Assembly (NCBI GenBank): GCA_017508245.1
Contig: JAFVZI010000002.1
Coordinates: 1-64,000, forward strand
Length of the DNA stretch: 64,000 nucleotides
Reading direction: 5' to 3'
Origin: Helicobacteraceae bacterium
GTDB taxonomy: Bacteria; Campylobacterota; Campylobacteria; Campylobacterales; Helicobacteraceae
This document shows positions 1-8,525 of the stretch, one piece after another; within the stretch, counting starts at the first letter, position 1, and each line of letters starts with the position of its first letter. The notes beneath the pieces were generated by a model. It did no database searches, was not told the DNA's origin, and saw nothing but the letters and a program-made list of their open reading frames with translations. Position numbers and translations under genes: made by a program.

Positions 1-29
1 CGGCAGTTCGATTCTGCCTCGAGCCACCA
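1..29 (+). tRNA. tRNA, 3' end only (isotype undetermined)
   Basis: This is the 3' end of a tRNA cut by the window edge. Positions 2-6 (GGCAG) pair with 14-18 (CTGCC) around the T-loop TTCGATT. They are followed by the 3' acceptor strand TCGAGCC, discriminator A and an encoded CCA at 27-29. The missing 5' acceptor strand should read GGCTCGA. The anticodon lies outside the window, so the amino acid cannot be assigned. Confidence 0.85.
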
Positions 30-96
30 TCAAACTTAAAATATAGATTAAGCAATGTTTATTTTGAGTTTCAATTAACAAAATCCTTTGTTTTGT

Positions 97-2097
97 TTAA
101 AATGAAATTTCTTTTATATCTCCCACTTTAAAAAACTCCTCATATATAGTATTTATGAGGAGAATTCTATTTTCTCTTATTTTTTCATCATCGACATTTA
201 TCATCACATTATCAAAGAACTCCTGCAATACTTCTTTGAAGGAAAGTAGCTTTTCTATACGCTCTTTTGGTGCTTTTATATCAAATAATTTAAATTTTTC
301 TAATGCCTCAAATAATGCCCTCTCTTCATCATATTCAAATAAATCTTGTTTGATAGAATCTGCTTTTATTTCTACATTTTTTAGTATATTTGCAATTCTT
401 TTAAATAGAATCTTGAAGTCATTTGGTATAGATTTTAATGCATAAATTTGCTTGATTAGTTCAGCGAAATCTTTTTGATTTGATTTTATTGCTGCATTTA
501 TTATTGATTGATTTACATTAAGCGTACTTTCTAATCTCTCACAGAAAAATTCAAAGATTCTATTTTCATCAATTTTTTTATAATACAGCTTTAGTCGTGG
601 GAGAATATCAAATAAATTAAGTGAAATTTCGAATCTCATTACAATTTTTATGATACCGCTAGCAGCCCTACGAAGTGCAAATGGGTCTTTTGATCCACTT
701 GGAATCTTGTCTATTTCAAAGAGACTCAAAATAGAATCTAATTTATTTGATATAGCAACAATAGCACTCTCCAAACTAGAAGGTAGCAAAGAATCCTCTT
801 GAAGTGGCAAATACTGCTCTTTTATCATTAGTTTTAAAGTTTCATCTGTTGTATAGTATGAACCCATAATCCCTTGCAATTCACCAAATTCACCCACCAT
901 TTCACTAAGTAAATCATTTTTACTAATACTAATTGCCTTCGTAATATTGCTAGAATCTTGATTTAAAATCTCACAAAGTATTGAAGCAATCTTAATCTCC
1001 CTCTCCACCTTATCAAACATAGAATTTTGGATAAATTCTATGTTTTTTAATCTCTCATCGATTTCATCCTTGATAAATGATTTCTTATCATTCTTATAGA
1101 AAAACAACGCATCTTCAAGTCTTGCTTTTAAAACTCGCTCATTACCTTTGGTTATCTCATCAAATGCATCTTTGTCATAACTATTGCATACTACAATAAA
1201 ACCATTGTTTAATTTATCACTTTTATATATCGCAAAATATTTCTGATTAATTTTCATTGAAGTGATGATTACCTCATTTGGTAATTCCAAAAATTTCTCA
1301 TCAAAGCTACCATATAAAGCATTTGGATATTCAGTAATTGCCACCACTTCATCAAGTAAAGTAGAATCTATTTCTACTTTGATATTTTTTTCATTTTCTA
1401 TATCTTTTATTTGCTCTAAAATACGCTCTTTTCGTCTCTCTTGACTATAAATCACACCATTAGATTCTAAAAATTTAAAATATCTATCGATACTATTTAT
1501 TTCTTTTGAATTTTTGCTTCTATGTGGGTGGATAAATGTTGTTTGAGAGAATTTATATTTTTTTTCTATATTTTTTAACTCTATAAATTCATCATCAAAC
1601 AATACAAAAATATTTCTAATTGGACGAATAAAACTAGATTCTACACTGCCCCATTGCATACTTTTACCAAAACTTAAATTTTCTAAAAAATCTATGATAA
1701 TTTTTTCTAGCAAATCGACACTTTTTTTGCCATCTACTATAGTTTTATAATACAAACATTCTTTGCCATTTTTAGTGCTAGTTTGCAAATCATTTATATC
1801 AATATTTAATTTTTTAAGAAAGCTAGTTGTCGCCCCACTTGGATTATTGTCTTTATCATAAGCGATATTCAATGGCGGACCAAAATACTCTAACACTTTG
1901 CTTTCTTGCGTATGAGGAAAATTTTTAGATAAAAGTATCAATCTCCTTGGTGTCCAAAAAAACTCCATATCAGCTTTAATGCTGTTTTCATTTAACAATT
2001 TTTCAAACTTTGACTTGATATTTTTAATCTCTTTTTTTATGGCACTAAAGGGCAATTCTTCTAAAAATATTTCTATTAGCAATGATGAAGCATTCAA
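97..2097 (-). CDS. glyS: Glycyl-tRNA synthetase beta subunit
   Basis: Beta subunit of the bacterial alpha2beta2 glycyl-tRNA synthetase, which charges tRNA-Gly with glycine in the cytoplasm. The start MNASSLLIEIFLEELP is the family's characteristic N-terminus, and GSKDPFALRRAA in the C-terminal half is a second family hallmark. At 666 residues it is near the usual length of about 690. The catalytic alpha subunit gene (glyQ) is not adjacent and must lie elsewhere, as is common in Helicobacter. It is transcribed toward the tRNA fragment at the left edge. The start codon is the ATG at 2097, with an 84-nt gap to the divergent gene at 2182. Confidence 0.96.
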   Translation of the reverse strand: MNASSLLIEIFLEELPFSAIKKEIKNIKSKFEKLLNENSIKADMEFFWTPRRLILLSKNFPHTQESKVLEYFGPPLNIAYDKDNNPSGATTSFLKKLNIDINDLQTSTKNGKECLYYKTIVDGKKSVDLLEKIIIDFLENLSFGKSMQWGSVESSFIRPIRNIFVLFDDEFIELKNIEKKYKFSQTTFIHPHRSKNSKEINSIDRYFKFLESNGVIYSQERRKERILEQIKDIENEKNIKVEIDSTLLDEVVAITEYPNALYGSFDEKFLELPNEVIITSMKINQKYFAIYKSDKLNNGFIVVCNSYDKDAFDEITKGNERVLKARLEDALFFYKNDKKSFIKDEIDERLKNIEFIQNSMFDKVEREIKIASILCEILNQDSSNITKAISISKNDLLSEMVGEFGELQGIMGSYYTTDETLKLMIKEQYLPLQEDSLLPSSLESAIVAISNKLDSILSLFEIDKIPSGSKDPFALRRAASGIIKIVMRFEISLNLFDILPRLKLYYKKIDENRIFEFFCERLESTLNVNQSIINAAIKSNQKDFAELIKQIYALKSIPNDFKILFKRIANILKNVEIKADSIKQDLFEYDEERALFEALEKFKLFDIKAPKERIEKLLSFKEVLQEFFDNVMINVDDEKIRENRILLINTIYEEFFKVGDIKEISF

Positions 2098-2181
2098 TGT
2101 AAATCATCCTTAGTATAAATTTAACACATATTTATATAAAATGAAGTAGAATCTTACCAAAAAATAGCTCAAAGGGTTTGA

Positions 2182-2976
2182 ATGCGTTTTTTTGCATTGC
2201 TATTATTAATCAGTTATCATCTTTATGCAACACCTGTAAATAAATGCGTAAATATAGACAAATTTAGCGACGACCAAAAAGAAATCATTGCTTATGCTTA
2301 TAATTATGGAGAAAAATACGACCTTGGCTTCACACTTGCAGCTATTGCTTGGCACGAATCTTGTGCTGGCGAATATAGAATGAATTTTGCAGATCCAAGT
2401 GCTGGAATATACCACGCACTAATACCTATAGTAATAAAACGATACCAAATGCTAAAAGATACCGGTTTTAATAGAAACGTAATAGGCGAATTGCTCATTA
2501 GAGATGATGAATTTGCATCAAAAGTAGCAATAGATGAATTATTATTTTGGGATAAAGTGCGAAATGGCAATTGGAAAGATATAATAAAATCCTACAACAA
2601 GGGCTATCTTTGGGAGAAAAGCAATAAATATAATGAAATTGCTGAAAATTATTACAACAACATAAAACAAAAAAAAGAGATTCTAGAAAAATACATACCA
2701 AAACATCTAAAAGACTTCAAACTAAAAGAACGCAAACCTATGCTTGCAGATTTCAATTCAAATAGCACAAATCTTGTTACAAGAAAACAAGAAAAAGAAG
2801 TGATTGAAAAAATAAAAAAAATAGAAATAGCAGTATTGAAAAGTGATAGCGAACAAATAGTAAAACAAGCAAAAAAGGATAAAAAAGCAATCATTAGCAT
2901 ATATAATAAAAACGAAGAAGATTCTATAATACACGAAAAAACAATAACCTTACAATCATCATATACAAACAAATAG
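2182..2976 (+). CDS. Periplasmic lytic-transglycosylase-like (SLT fold) protein
   Basis: A secreted 264-residue protein with an N-terminal signal sequence (residues 1-16, ending LYATP). Residues about 35-150 resemble the lysozyme/SLT fold: an alanine-rich helix leads to WHESCAG, where Glu59 would be the catalytic acid, followed later by KSYNKGY. Homologues with this motif cleave or bind peptidoglycan. Beyond residue 160 the sequence is strongly charged and Lys/Glu rich with no recognisable domain. The gene is divergent from glyS and 5 nt ahead of gapA, so the two are probably co-transcribed. The general fold assignment is fairly safe, but enzymatic activity is inferred. Confidence 0.7.
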   Translation: MRFFALLLLISYHLYATPVNKCVNIDKFSDDQKEIIAYAYNYGEKYDLGFTLAAIAWHESCAGEYRMNFADPSAGIYHALIPIVIKRYQMLKDTGFNRNVIGELLIRDDEFASKVAIDELLFWDKVRNGNWKDIIKSYNKGYLWEKSNKYNEIAENYYNNIKQKKEILEKYIPKHLKDFKLKERKPMLADFNSNSTNLVTRKQEKEVIEKIKKIEIAVLKSDSEQIVKQAKKDKKAIISIYNKNEEDSIIHEKTITLQSSYTNK

Positions 2977-2981
2977 GAAAT

Positions 2982-3953
2982 ATGGTGAAAATAGCTATCA
3001 ATGGATTTGGCAGAATCGGGCGGGCTTTTTTTAGAAATTTTTATAAAAAACATCAAAAAAATTTAGAGATAATTCAAATAAATGATATTTGTGATTTTGA
3101 TAAATTGATGTATTTGTTAAAAGAAGATTCTGTATATGGAAGGTTTAAGTGTGATTTCAAATATCAAAACGATGAACTAATTATTGATGGTAAAATAATC
3201 AAACTCAGCTCTTATGAAAATCCGAGAGAATTTATTACAAATGCAGATGTAGTGCTTGAATGTAGTGGTAAATTTAACGATACAAAAAGCCTGCAATCAT
3301 ATATAGATAATGGTGCAAATCTTGTCATTCTTGGAGCTGCACCAAAAGATGATATAAATATCTATATATATGGTGTCAATGAATCTAAATACAGTGGAGA
3401 AAAAATCATATCAAATGCTTCTTGCACTTCAAATGCAATTGCTCCGATAATAAACACAATAAATAAAAAATACAAAATACTAAATGGAAACATATCTATA
3501 ATCCACCCATTTAATAACGACCAATCATTGCTAGATTCAGCACACAAAGATGATATTAGACTTAGTAGAAATGCCACAATAAATATCATACCTACAACAA
3601 GTAGCATAGGAAATGTACTAAAAAAAGTATTTGGTATTAATTTTTATGGAGATTCTATTAGAGTGCCAACTTCAATAGTCGCATTTAGCAATATTGATTT
3701 GGTATTTGATAAAGAAATCTCAAAAGATGAAATATTAAATCTAAATTTTGATAGCAAAATAATAGGCATAGATTCTAATATGCTGGTATCGAGTGATTTT
3801 ATAGGTGATACAAGAAGTGCTATTATCGCAAGTGATTTGGTAAATATCAATGCCAACACCGCTAGAATTGGAATCTGGTTTGATAATGAAAGCGGATACG
3901 CAAATAGATTGCTAGATATGCTAGAAGTAGTACAAAAATATCACAAATTATGA
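2982..3953 (+). CDS. gapA: Glyceraldehyde-3-phosphate dehydrogenase
   Basis: NAD(P)-dependent GAPDH of central carbon metabolism, interconverting glyceraldehyde-3-phosphate and 1,3-bisphosphoglycerate. The Rossmann motif INGFGRIGR lies at residues 6-14, the catalytic cysteine is Cys148 in NASCTSNA, and the base is His175 in HPFNNDQ. The C-terminal signature WFDNESGYANR is present. It is short (323 residues against about 330) and departs from consensus at several signature positions: SCTSN for SCTTN and NESGY for NEWGY. Helicobacter genomes often carry two gap paralogues, and this may be the more divergent one. It follows the transglycosylase-like gene by 5 nt and converges on thiS. Confidence 0.93.
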   Translation: MVKIAINGFGRIGRAFFRNFYKKHQKNLEIIQINDICDFDKLMYLLKEDSVYGRFKCDFKYQNDELIIDGKIIKLSSYENPREFITNADVVLECSGKFNDTKSLQSYIDNGANLVILGAAPKDDINIYIYGVNESKYSGEKIISNASCTSNAIAPIINTINKKYKILNGNISIIHPFNNDQSLLDSAHKDDIRLSRNATINIIPTTSSIGNVLKKVFGINFYGDSIRVPTSIVAFSNIDLVFDKEISKDEILNLNFDSKIIGIDSNMLVSSDFIGDTRSAIIASDLVNINANTARIGIWFDNESGYANRLLDMLEVVQKYHKL

Positions 3954-3957
3954 TTAA

Positions 3958-4158
3958 TCACCCACCACCCACAAATTGTAAAAGCTCTATTCTATCGCTA
4001 TCATTTGGAAAAGTATCATCATATCTTTCTTTTTGAACAAGATTGCTATTTAGTGCTATTGCTACAACTTTAGATTCTATATTCAAAATATCTAAAATCT
4101 CTTGAATGCTTTTATTATCATCAAAATCCATTGCTTGCCCATTTATTATTAAAGTCAT
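3958..4158 (-). CDS. thiS: Sulfur carrier protein ThiS
   Basis: A ubiquitin-fold sulfur carrier of 66 residues. Its C-terminus is adenylated and thiocarboxylated to donate sulfur for the thiazole half of thiamine. The defining features are the small beta-grasp-like sequence starting MTLIINGQ and the C-terminal FVGGG ending in the essential Gly-Gly. It overlaps the end of glmU by 4 nt (ATGA), so it is the distal gene of a glmU-thiS unit. The thiazole synthase gene is not in this window, while thiC lies at about 52 kb, so thiamine genes are dispersed here. Confidence 0.9.
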   Translation of the reverse strand: MTLIINGQAMDFDDNKSIQEILDILNIESKVVAIALNSNLVQKERYDDTFPNDSDRIELLQFVGGG

Positions 4159-5480
4159 TTTTTATCCTTGAAAAATTTATAATAAAATCCTTTCTTATTC
4201 ACTTGCTTTGAGCGAGAAATCACCAAATCACCATCTTTTGCACTTTTTGTTACAGAGCTACCTGCCGCAATCAAGACATTAGATTCTATCTCCAATGGGG
4301 CGATTAACTGCGTATCACTTCCTACAAAGACATTTTTACCAATAACAGTTTTATGTTTTCTAATCCCATCATAATTACAAGTAATCACACCTGCACCAAT
4401 ATTTGTCCCACTATCAATATTGCTATCACCAAGATAGCTTAAATGCCCCGCTTTTACATCATTTAAAATCGAAGCTTTTACCTCCACAAAATTACCAATA
4501 TGAGAATCTTTTATATGAGATTTTGGGCGAATTCTAGCAAATGGTCCTATCGTGCTATTTTCTATCAAGCTATCTTCTATCACACTATTTGACAATATTT
4601 TAGATTCTATTATTTTAGTGCCTTTTTTAAGCACACAATTACTCTCAATCTCACATTCTCCAATAAATTCCACACCAAATTCAATATAAATGCTTTCTGG
4701 AATCCTAAAAATAACACCATCTCTCATGGCCTTTTCTCTTAGTGATTTGAGTATAAAAGATTCTGCTTTTGCTAAATCTAGCTTAGAATTTACGCCAATA
4801 AATTCACTTTCTTTTGCACTCACACCTAGAATCATGCAATTATTTTTATTTGCAAGACCAATAATATCTGTCAAATAATATTCATTTTGATTATTATTTG
4901 ATTCTAGAGTTGGCAGGTATTGCTCCAATATTTCTTTTTTAAAACAATAGATTCCAGCATTTGCAAGATTTGTTTTTCTTATCTTCTCATCTGCATCTTT
5001 TTCTTCAACAATGCCCAACACTTTATTTTCTTTCATAATCACGCGACCATACCCACTTGCATCTTCTAACTCTAATATTCCCATAGTAATATCACAATCA
5101 CTTCTAATGAAACATTGGAGTGTGCTAGCTTGAATAAGTGGCATATCACCGCTTAAGACCAATACTTTATCATACTTTGTATCTATCAAAGATTTTTTAT
5201 TTTCTCCGAAACCTTTCATCAAAGCCCCAGCAGTTCCGGGAAATTCATCATAATTTTGAATATGGATATTTACATTTTGATATATAGAATCTATTTTTTC
5301 TTTTATCAAATTAGCTTCATTATACAAGACTATGTGCAAATCATCACTCAATTTGCATACTTCATCAATGATGCAAAAAAGCATTTCTTTGCCACAAATT
5401 TTGTGTAGAACTTTTGGAATCTTAGATTTCATTCTAGTGCCAAAACCTGCACTCAAAATAATGATTGATACCGGATTCAA
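4155..5480 (-). CDS. glmU: Bifunctional N-acetylglucosamine-1-phosphate uridyltransferase / glucosamine-1-phosphate acetyltransferase
   Basis: Makes UDP-GlcNAc, the precursor of peptidoglycan and LPS, by acetylating glucosamine-1-phosphate and then uridylating it. The N-terminal pyrophosphorylase domain begins IILSAGFGTRMKSKIPK (nucleotide-binding loop). From about residue 245 on, hexapeptide repeats of the left-handed beta-helix acetyltransferase are visible (NSVIEDSLIENSTIGPFARI, then GHLSYLGDSNIDSGTNIGAG). The 441-residue length fits. Its stop overlaps the thiS start by 4 nt. The 133-nt gap to motA holds divergent promoters. Confidence 0.97.
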   Translation of the reverse strand: MNPVSIIILSAGFGTRMKSKIPKVLHKICGKEMLFCIIDEVCKLSDDLHIVLYNEANLIKEKIDSIYQNVNIHIQNYDEFPGTAGALMKGFGENKKSLIDTKYDKVLVLSGDMPLIQASTLQCFIRSDCDITMGILELEDASGYGRVIMKENKVLGIVEEKDADEKIRKTNLANAGIYCFKKEILEQYLPTLESNNNQNEYYLTDIIGLANKNNCMILGVSAKESEFIGVNSKLDLAKAESFILKSLREKAMRDGVIFRIPESIYIEFGVEFIGECEIESNCVLKKGTKIIESKILSNSVIEDSLIENSTIGPFARIRPKSHIKDSHIGNFVEVKASILNDVKAGHLSYLGDSNIDSGTNIGAGVITCNYDGIRKHKTVIGKNVFVGSDTQLIAPLEIESNVLIAAGSSVTKSAKDGDLVISRSKQVNKKGFYYKFFKDKK

Positions 5481-5530
5481 GTTTGTTTCTCCATAATAGA
5501 TTGTTTATACAATTTTAACACAATAAAAGA

Positions 5531-5536
5531 TATAAT
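5531..5536 (+). promoter_or_regulatory. Candidate -10 box for motA-motB-fliP
   Basis: A perfect TATAAT hexamer 78 nt ahead of motA, in AT-rich sequence with no clear -35 box. Housekeeping promoters of Helicobacter typically depend on the -10 alone. No sigma28 (CGATWT with upstream TAAA) or sigma54 (GG-N10-GC) element was seen here. Assignment is by motif only. Confidence 0.4.
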
Positions 5537-5613
5537 GATTTTTGGTTTGATTTTGTATAGAATATATCTTTAATATTTTTCTAAAAATTCACAATCTTTA
5601 GGAGTTTGTATTT

Positions 5614-6378
5614 ATGGATTTAGGGACTATTATAGGGCTATTCCTAGTTACCATCCTCTTATTTGGAGCGATGATGATGGGTGTTGGGGTTCAAGCATAT
5701 ATTGACTTCCCATCGCTACTCATTACCGTTGGAGGTTCTATATGTGCATTATTTATAGCTTTCAAACTAGAAAATATGAGAAATATATTCAAATATTTGG
5801 GCATTGCATTTAAACCACATCAATACAACATTCCTGCATTAATCAAAACAATTGTTGAATATGCAATCAAAGCAAGAAGAGATGGGATACTCTCACTTGA
5901 ACAAAATGTAAATCAAGAAGAAAATGATTTTCTTAGAAAAGGGCTGAGTATGGCTGTTGATGGGTCGGAGCCAGATTCCATAAGAGAGTTATTAGAAATA
6001 GATATGGAACAATCACTAAATAGACATAACAGTAATGCAGAAATATTTGATACTTGGGCTGCATTTGCTGGTGCTTATGGTATGCTTGGGACGCTAATTG
6101 GTCTTGTTGCAATGCTTATGAATATGAGCGATCCTAGCTCTATTGGACCTGCTATGGCTATTGCTTTGATTACTACATTTTATGGCTCGTTGATAGGAAA
6201 TGTTATCGGGTCACCTATTGCAAATATATTGAAAATACGAGCACAAGATGAAGCACTTATGAAATTATTAGTAATTGAAGGCATCATATCCATTCAAGCA
6301 GGTGATAATCCAAGAGTGCTAGAGACAAAGCTATTGTCATTTTTGCCTCCAAATCAAAGATTGAGTCAATTTGATTGA
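5614..6378 (+). CDS. motA: Flagellar motor stator protein MotA
   Basis: Stator subunit of the proton-driven flagellar motor, forming the ion channel with MotB in the inner membrane. The sequence shows the expected four membrane segments: about residues 5-22, 35-52, 150-168 (AAFAGAYGMLGTLIGLVAML) and 180-200. The cytoplasmic loop between segments 2 and 3 is the part that contacts FliG. Length 254 residues is typical. A Shine-Dalgarno-like AGGAG lies at about 5600, ahead of the ATG. The gene heads a motA-motB-fliP unit and overlaps a possible TTG start of motB. Confidence 0.96.
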   Translation: MDLGTIIGLFLVTILLFGAMMMGVGVQAYIDFPSLLITVGGSICALFIAFKLENMRNIFKYLGIAFKPHQYNIPALIKTIVEYAIKARRDGILSLEQNVNQEENDFLRKGLSMAVDGSEPDSIRELLEIDMEQSLNRHNSNAEIFDTWAAFAGAYGMLGTLIGLVAMLMNMSDPSSIGPAMAIALITTFYGSLIGNVIGSPIANILKIRAQDEALMKLLVIEGIISIQAGDNPRVLETKLLSFLPPNQRLSQFD

Positions 6379-6380
6379 TT

Positions 6381-7094
6381 ATGGTGAAAAAAATCAATAC
6401 CAAAAATAAAAACAGAGGCGGCTTACCATTATGGCTTGGAACATTTGGGGATTTGATGAGTTTGCTTTTGACTTTTTTTATATTACTTTTATCTATGGCT
6501 ACATTTGATGCAAAAAAATTAATAGAAGCAGAAGCCAGTATAAAGGGTGCATTAAGCATATTGGAAGGTGGCATCAAAATTGAACCAAGCAAAAATAGAA
6601 TCACACTTCCAGCTGATATAGTGGTGCCTCCAGAATATGCCGAAGAAGTAAGGTTGCTACAACAAACAATTATCGATTTTAATGATATGCCAAATATATC
6701 GAGGGGACAAGCAGATATGGTAGGCGATGGACTTAATGGGTTTATTATCACACTTCCAGCAAATATAGTATTTGATGAAAATTTTAAAATCAATGAAGAT
6801 ACAAAATTATTTCTAAAAAGAGTATCGCAAATAATAGAAAAACTGCCACAAAATACACAAATTGAAGTATTAGGAAAATCAAACATATCAACAACATTAA
6901 TCAATTTAGAGAGAGCCTCAAAAATAGCACTTAGTGTCGGCAGAGAACTTCATAATCTAAACATAAATGGCAATAAGATAAATATCATAGGTGTAGAAGA
7001 TAAAAGTCTGTCAAAAGATGAAGATTTATTAAATATTAGATTCTATACAAAAGAAATACAAATAGATAAAACAAAAGGATTGCTAGATAAATAA
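6381..7094 (+). CDS. motB: Flagellar motor stator protein MotB
   Basis: Stator partner of MotA: one N-terminal membrane helix followed by a periplasmic OmpA-like domain that anchors the stator to peptidoglycan. The helix carries the channel aspartate in FGDLMSLLLTFF (Asp24 counting from the ATG at 6381). The OmpA-like region follows from about residue 130 (NGFIITLPANIVFDENF). A TTG at 6375 overlaps the motA stop and would add two residues. I prefer the ATG at 6381, but both are possible. The stop overlaps the fliP start (TAATG), indicating translational coupling. Confidence 0.93.
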   Translation: MVKKINTKNKNRGGLPLWLGTFGDLMSLLLTFFILLLSMATFDAKKLIEAEASIKGALSILEGGIKIEPSKNRITLPADIVVPPEYAEEVRLLQQTIIDFNDMPNISRGQADMVGDGLNGFIITLPANIVFDENFKINEDTKLFLKRVSQIIEKLPQNTQIEVLGKSNISTTLINLERASKIALSVGRELHNLNINGNKINIIGVEDKSLSKDEDLLNIRFYTKEIQIDKTKGLLDK

Positions 7095-7909
7095 TGATTA
7101 GAATCATATTTGTTTTAATGTGTATTTTTAGTATTTCATTTGGTGCAACTGATGAAAATGGGAATCTAATAATGCAAGAAGTCCCACAGCCTACACAAGG
7201 CTCACAAATAACAAATCCTGCACTAAATTCACCAACGATACCAACAATAGATTTATCACTTACTGCACCAAGTGAGCCCGGTGATTTGGTAACGACACTA
7301 AATATTGTAATAATCATTACATTACTTGTTTTAGCTCCATCTTTGATACTCGTGATGACTAGTTTTGTAAGAATTATAATAGTGCTTGGCTTTTTAAGAG
7401 TTGCTATGGGAACACAACAATCCCCACCAACGCAGATTCTAGTATCACTTGCATTGATTCTTACATTTTTTATCATGGAGCCAGTTGGTAGAGATGGCTA
7501 TGAGGCAGGGATAAAACCATATATAAACAAAGAAATTCCATATGATGAAGCTTTCGTGCAAACGATAAAGCCATTTAAAGAATTTATGATGAAAAATACA
7601 AGAGAAAAGGATTTGGCGCTATTTTTTAGAATAAGAAATTTAGAAAATCCACAAACAATAGACGATGTGCCACTTACGATTCTTATGCCTGCATTTATGA
7701 TAAGCGAGCTAAAAACAGCATTTCAAATAGCATTTTTATTGTACTTGCCATTTTTGGTTATTGATATGGTTGTAAGCTCACTACTTATGGCACTTGGAAT
7801 GATGATGTTGCCGCCTATTATGATATCTTTGCCATTTAAGATTCTAATATTTATCCTTGTTGATGGATTTAACCTATTGGTAGGGAATCTCATAAATAGC
7901 TTTAAATGA
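7094..7909 (+). CDS. fliP: Flagellar type III export protein FliP
   Basis: Core membrane protein of the flagellar type III secretion export gate, forming the FliP5FliQ4FliR1 channel. An N-terminal signal sequence (to about residue 17, SISFGA) precedes a polar linker and then four membrane segments. The hallmark FliP block VMTSFVRIIIVLGFLRVAMGTQQSPP is at about residues 88-113. PAFMISELKTAFQIAFLLYLPF in the second half is equally characteristic. At 271 residues it is slightly longer than E. coli FliP (245), owing to the linker. Its start overlaps the motB stop. Confidence 0.96.
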   Translation: MIRIIFVLMCIFSISFGATDENGNLIMQEVPQPTQGSQITNPALNSPTIPTIDLSLTAPSEPGDLVTTLNIVIIITLLVLAPSLILVMTSFVRIIIVLGFLRVAMGTQQSPPTQILVSLALILTFFIMEPVGRDGYEAGIKPYINKEIPYDEAFVQTIKPFKEFMMKNTREKDLALFFRIRNLENPQTIDDVPLTILMPAFMISELKTAFQIAFLLYLPFLVIDMVVSSLLMALGMMMLPPIMISLPFKILIFILVDGFNLLVGNLINSFK

Positions 7910-7985
7910 TAAATTACATAATGCATACATTTTTGATAGAATAGCAAGCCAAAAAGTTTAAGTAAATTTTATTATTTGGAGGTAT

Positions 7986-8360
7986 ATGATGAAAAAAATA
8001 ATATGTATCATTGCAATGCTTGGGATAAGTGTATTTGCCAGTGAAGATGTTTTTGATAGAATTGATAAGAATATCAACAAAGGCGAAACTAAGATTGACA
8101 AATCTATTGATAAAACAAAGAAAACAATAAGCAACAAAAAAGATAAGATGAATAAATCTATTGATGGTATAAAGAAAACAATAAGTAATAAAAAAGATAA
8201 GGTGGATAAGTCTATTGATAACACGAAAACATCCATAAGTAATAAAAAAGATAAAGTGAATGAAACGATAAGTAATAGTAAGAAAAAAATAGAAAGCAAA
8301 AAAGAAGCTTTAGAAAATGATGAATTAATAAATAGCACTAAAAATCTTTTATCAAAATAA
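7986..8360 (+). CDS. Lysine-rich periplasmic repeat protein, function unknown
   Basis: A 124-residue exported protein I do not recognise. A short signal peptide (residues 1-18, ending SVFAS) is followed by an almost entirely Lys/Ser/Asn/Asp mature chain. It contains three tandem 18-residue units at residues 43-60, 61-78 and 79-96, sharing the core TISNKKDK. The composition predicts a basic, helical or disordered periplasmic protein that could bind an acidic polymer, but that is inference. A good Shine-Dalgarno (GGAGG at 7978-7982) precedes two tandem ATGs. It stands alone, 76 nt after fliP, with a terminator-like hairpin downstream. Confidence 0.75.
   Translation: MMKKIICIIAMLGISVFASEDVFDRIDKNINKGETKIDKSIDKTKKTISNKKDKMNKSIDGIKKTISNKKDKVDKSIDNTKTSISNKKDKVNETISNSKKKIESKKEALENDELINSTKNLLSK
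8112..8273 (+). repeat. Three tandem 54-bp coding repeats
   Basis: Three in-frame 54-bp units encode KTKKTISNKKDKMNKSID and two close variants. The DNA is similar between units but diverged at several positions, so these are not perfect repeats. Copy number could still change by recombination or slippage, which would alter protein length in 18-residue steps. Confidence 0.75.
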
Positions 8361-8366
8361 AAATCC

Positions 8367-8395
8367 TAGTGATAGATTCTTGAAAGCTATCACTA
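8367..8395 (+). terminator. Terminator-like hairpin after the repeat protein
   Basis: A perfect 9-bp inverted repeat, TAGTGATAG (8367-8375) and CTATCACTA (8387-8395), with an 11-nt loop, just past the stop codon at 8360. No clear T-run follows, so efficiency as an intrinsic terminator is uncertain. Confidence 0.4.
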
Positions 8396-8469
8396 ATAAA
8401 CTGCTTCAAAACACCTTCTGCAAACATCCAACTTAATACTTAAAAAAATATCCACGTAATATAAATTTT

Positions 8470-8505
8470 ATATTATTATAATAATATTTTGATAATAATT
8501 ATTAT
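8470..8505 (+). promoter_or_regulatory. Two adjacent AT-rich palindromes resembling Fur operators
   Basis: Upstream of the TonB-dependent receptor are a perfect 18-bp palindrome, ATATTATTATAATAATAT (8470-8487), and a perfect 14-bp palindrome, ATAATAATTATTAT (8492-8505). The second closely matches the described H. pylori Fur box, TAATAATnATTATTA, apart from the central n. Both lie 20-55 nt ahead of the ATG at 8526, where a bound repressor would block transcription. Regulation by Fur, and so by iron, is inferred from motif and gene content. Another metalloregulator with an AT-rich site is possible. Confidence 0.6.
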
Positions 8506-8525
8506 TTTTTTTAAGAAGGGCTTTA

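Noticed and set aside
2652-3056. Open frame of 134 codons antisense to the transglycosylase-like gene and gapA
   Set aside because: It lies opposite two well-supported genes, is Ser/Phe/Ile-rich as expected for the complement of AT-rich coding DNA, and has no recognisable motif.
6284-6904. Open frame of 206 codons antisense to motA-motB
   Set aside because: It mirrors well-known flagellar genes and has no signal, motif or ribosome-binding site of its own.
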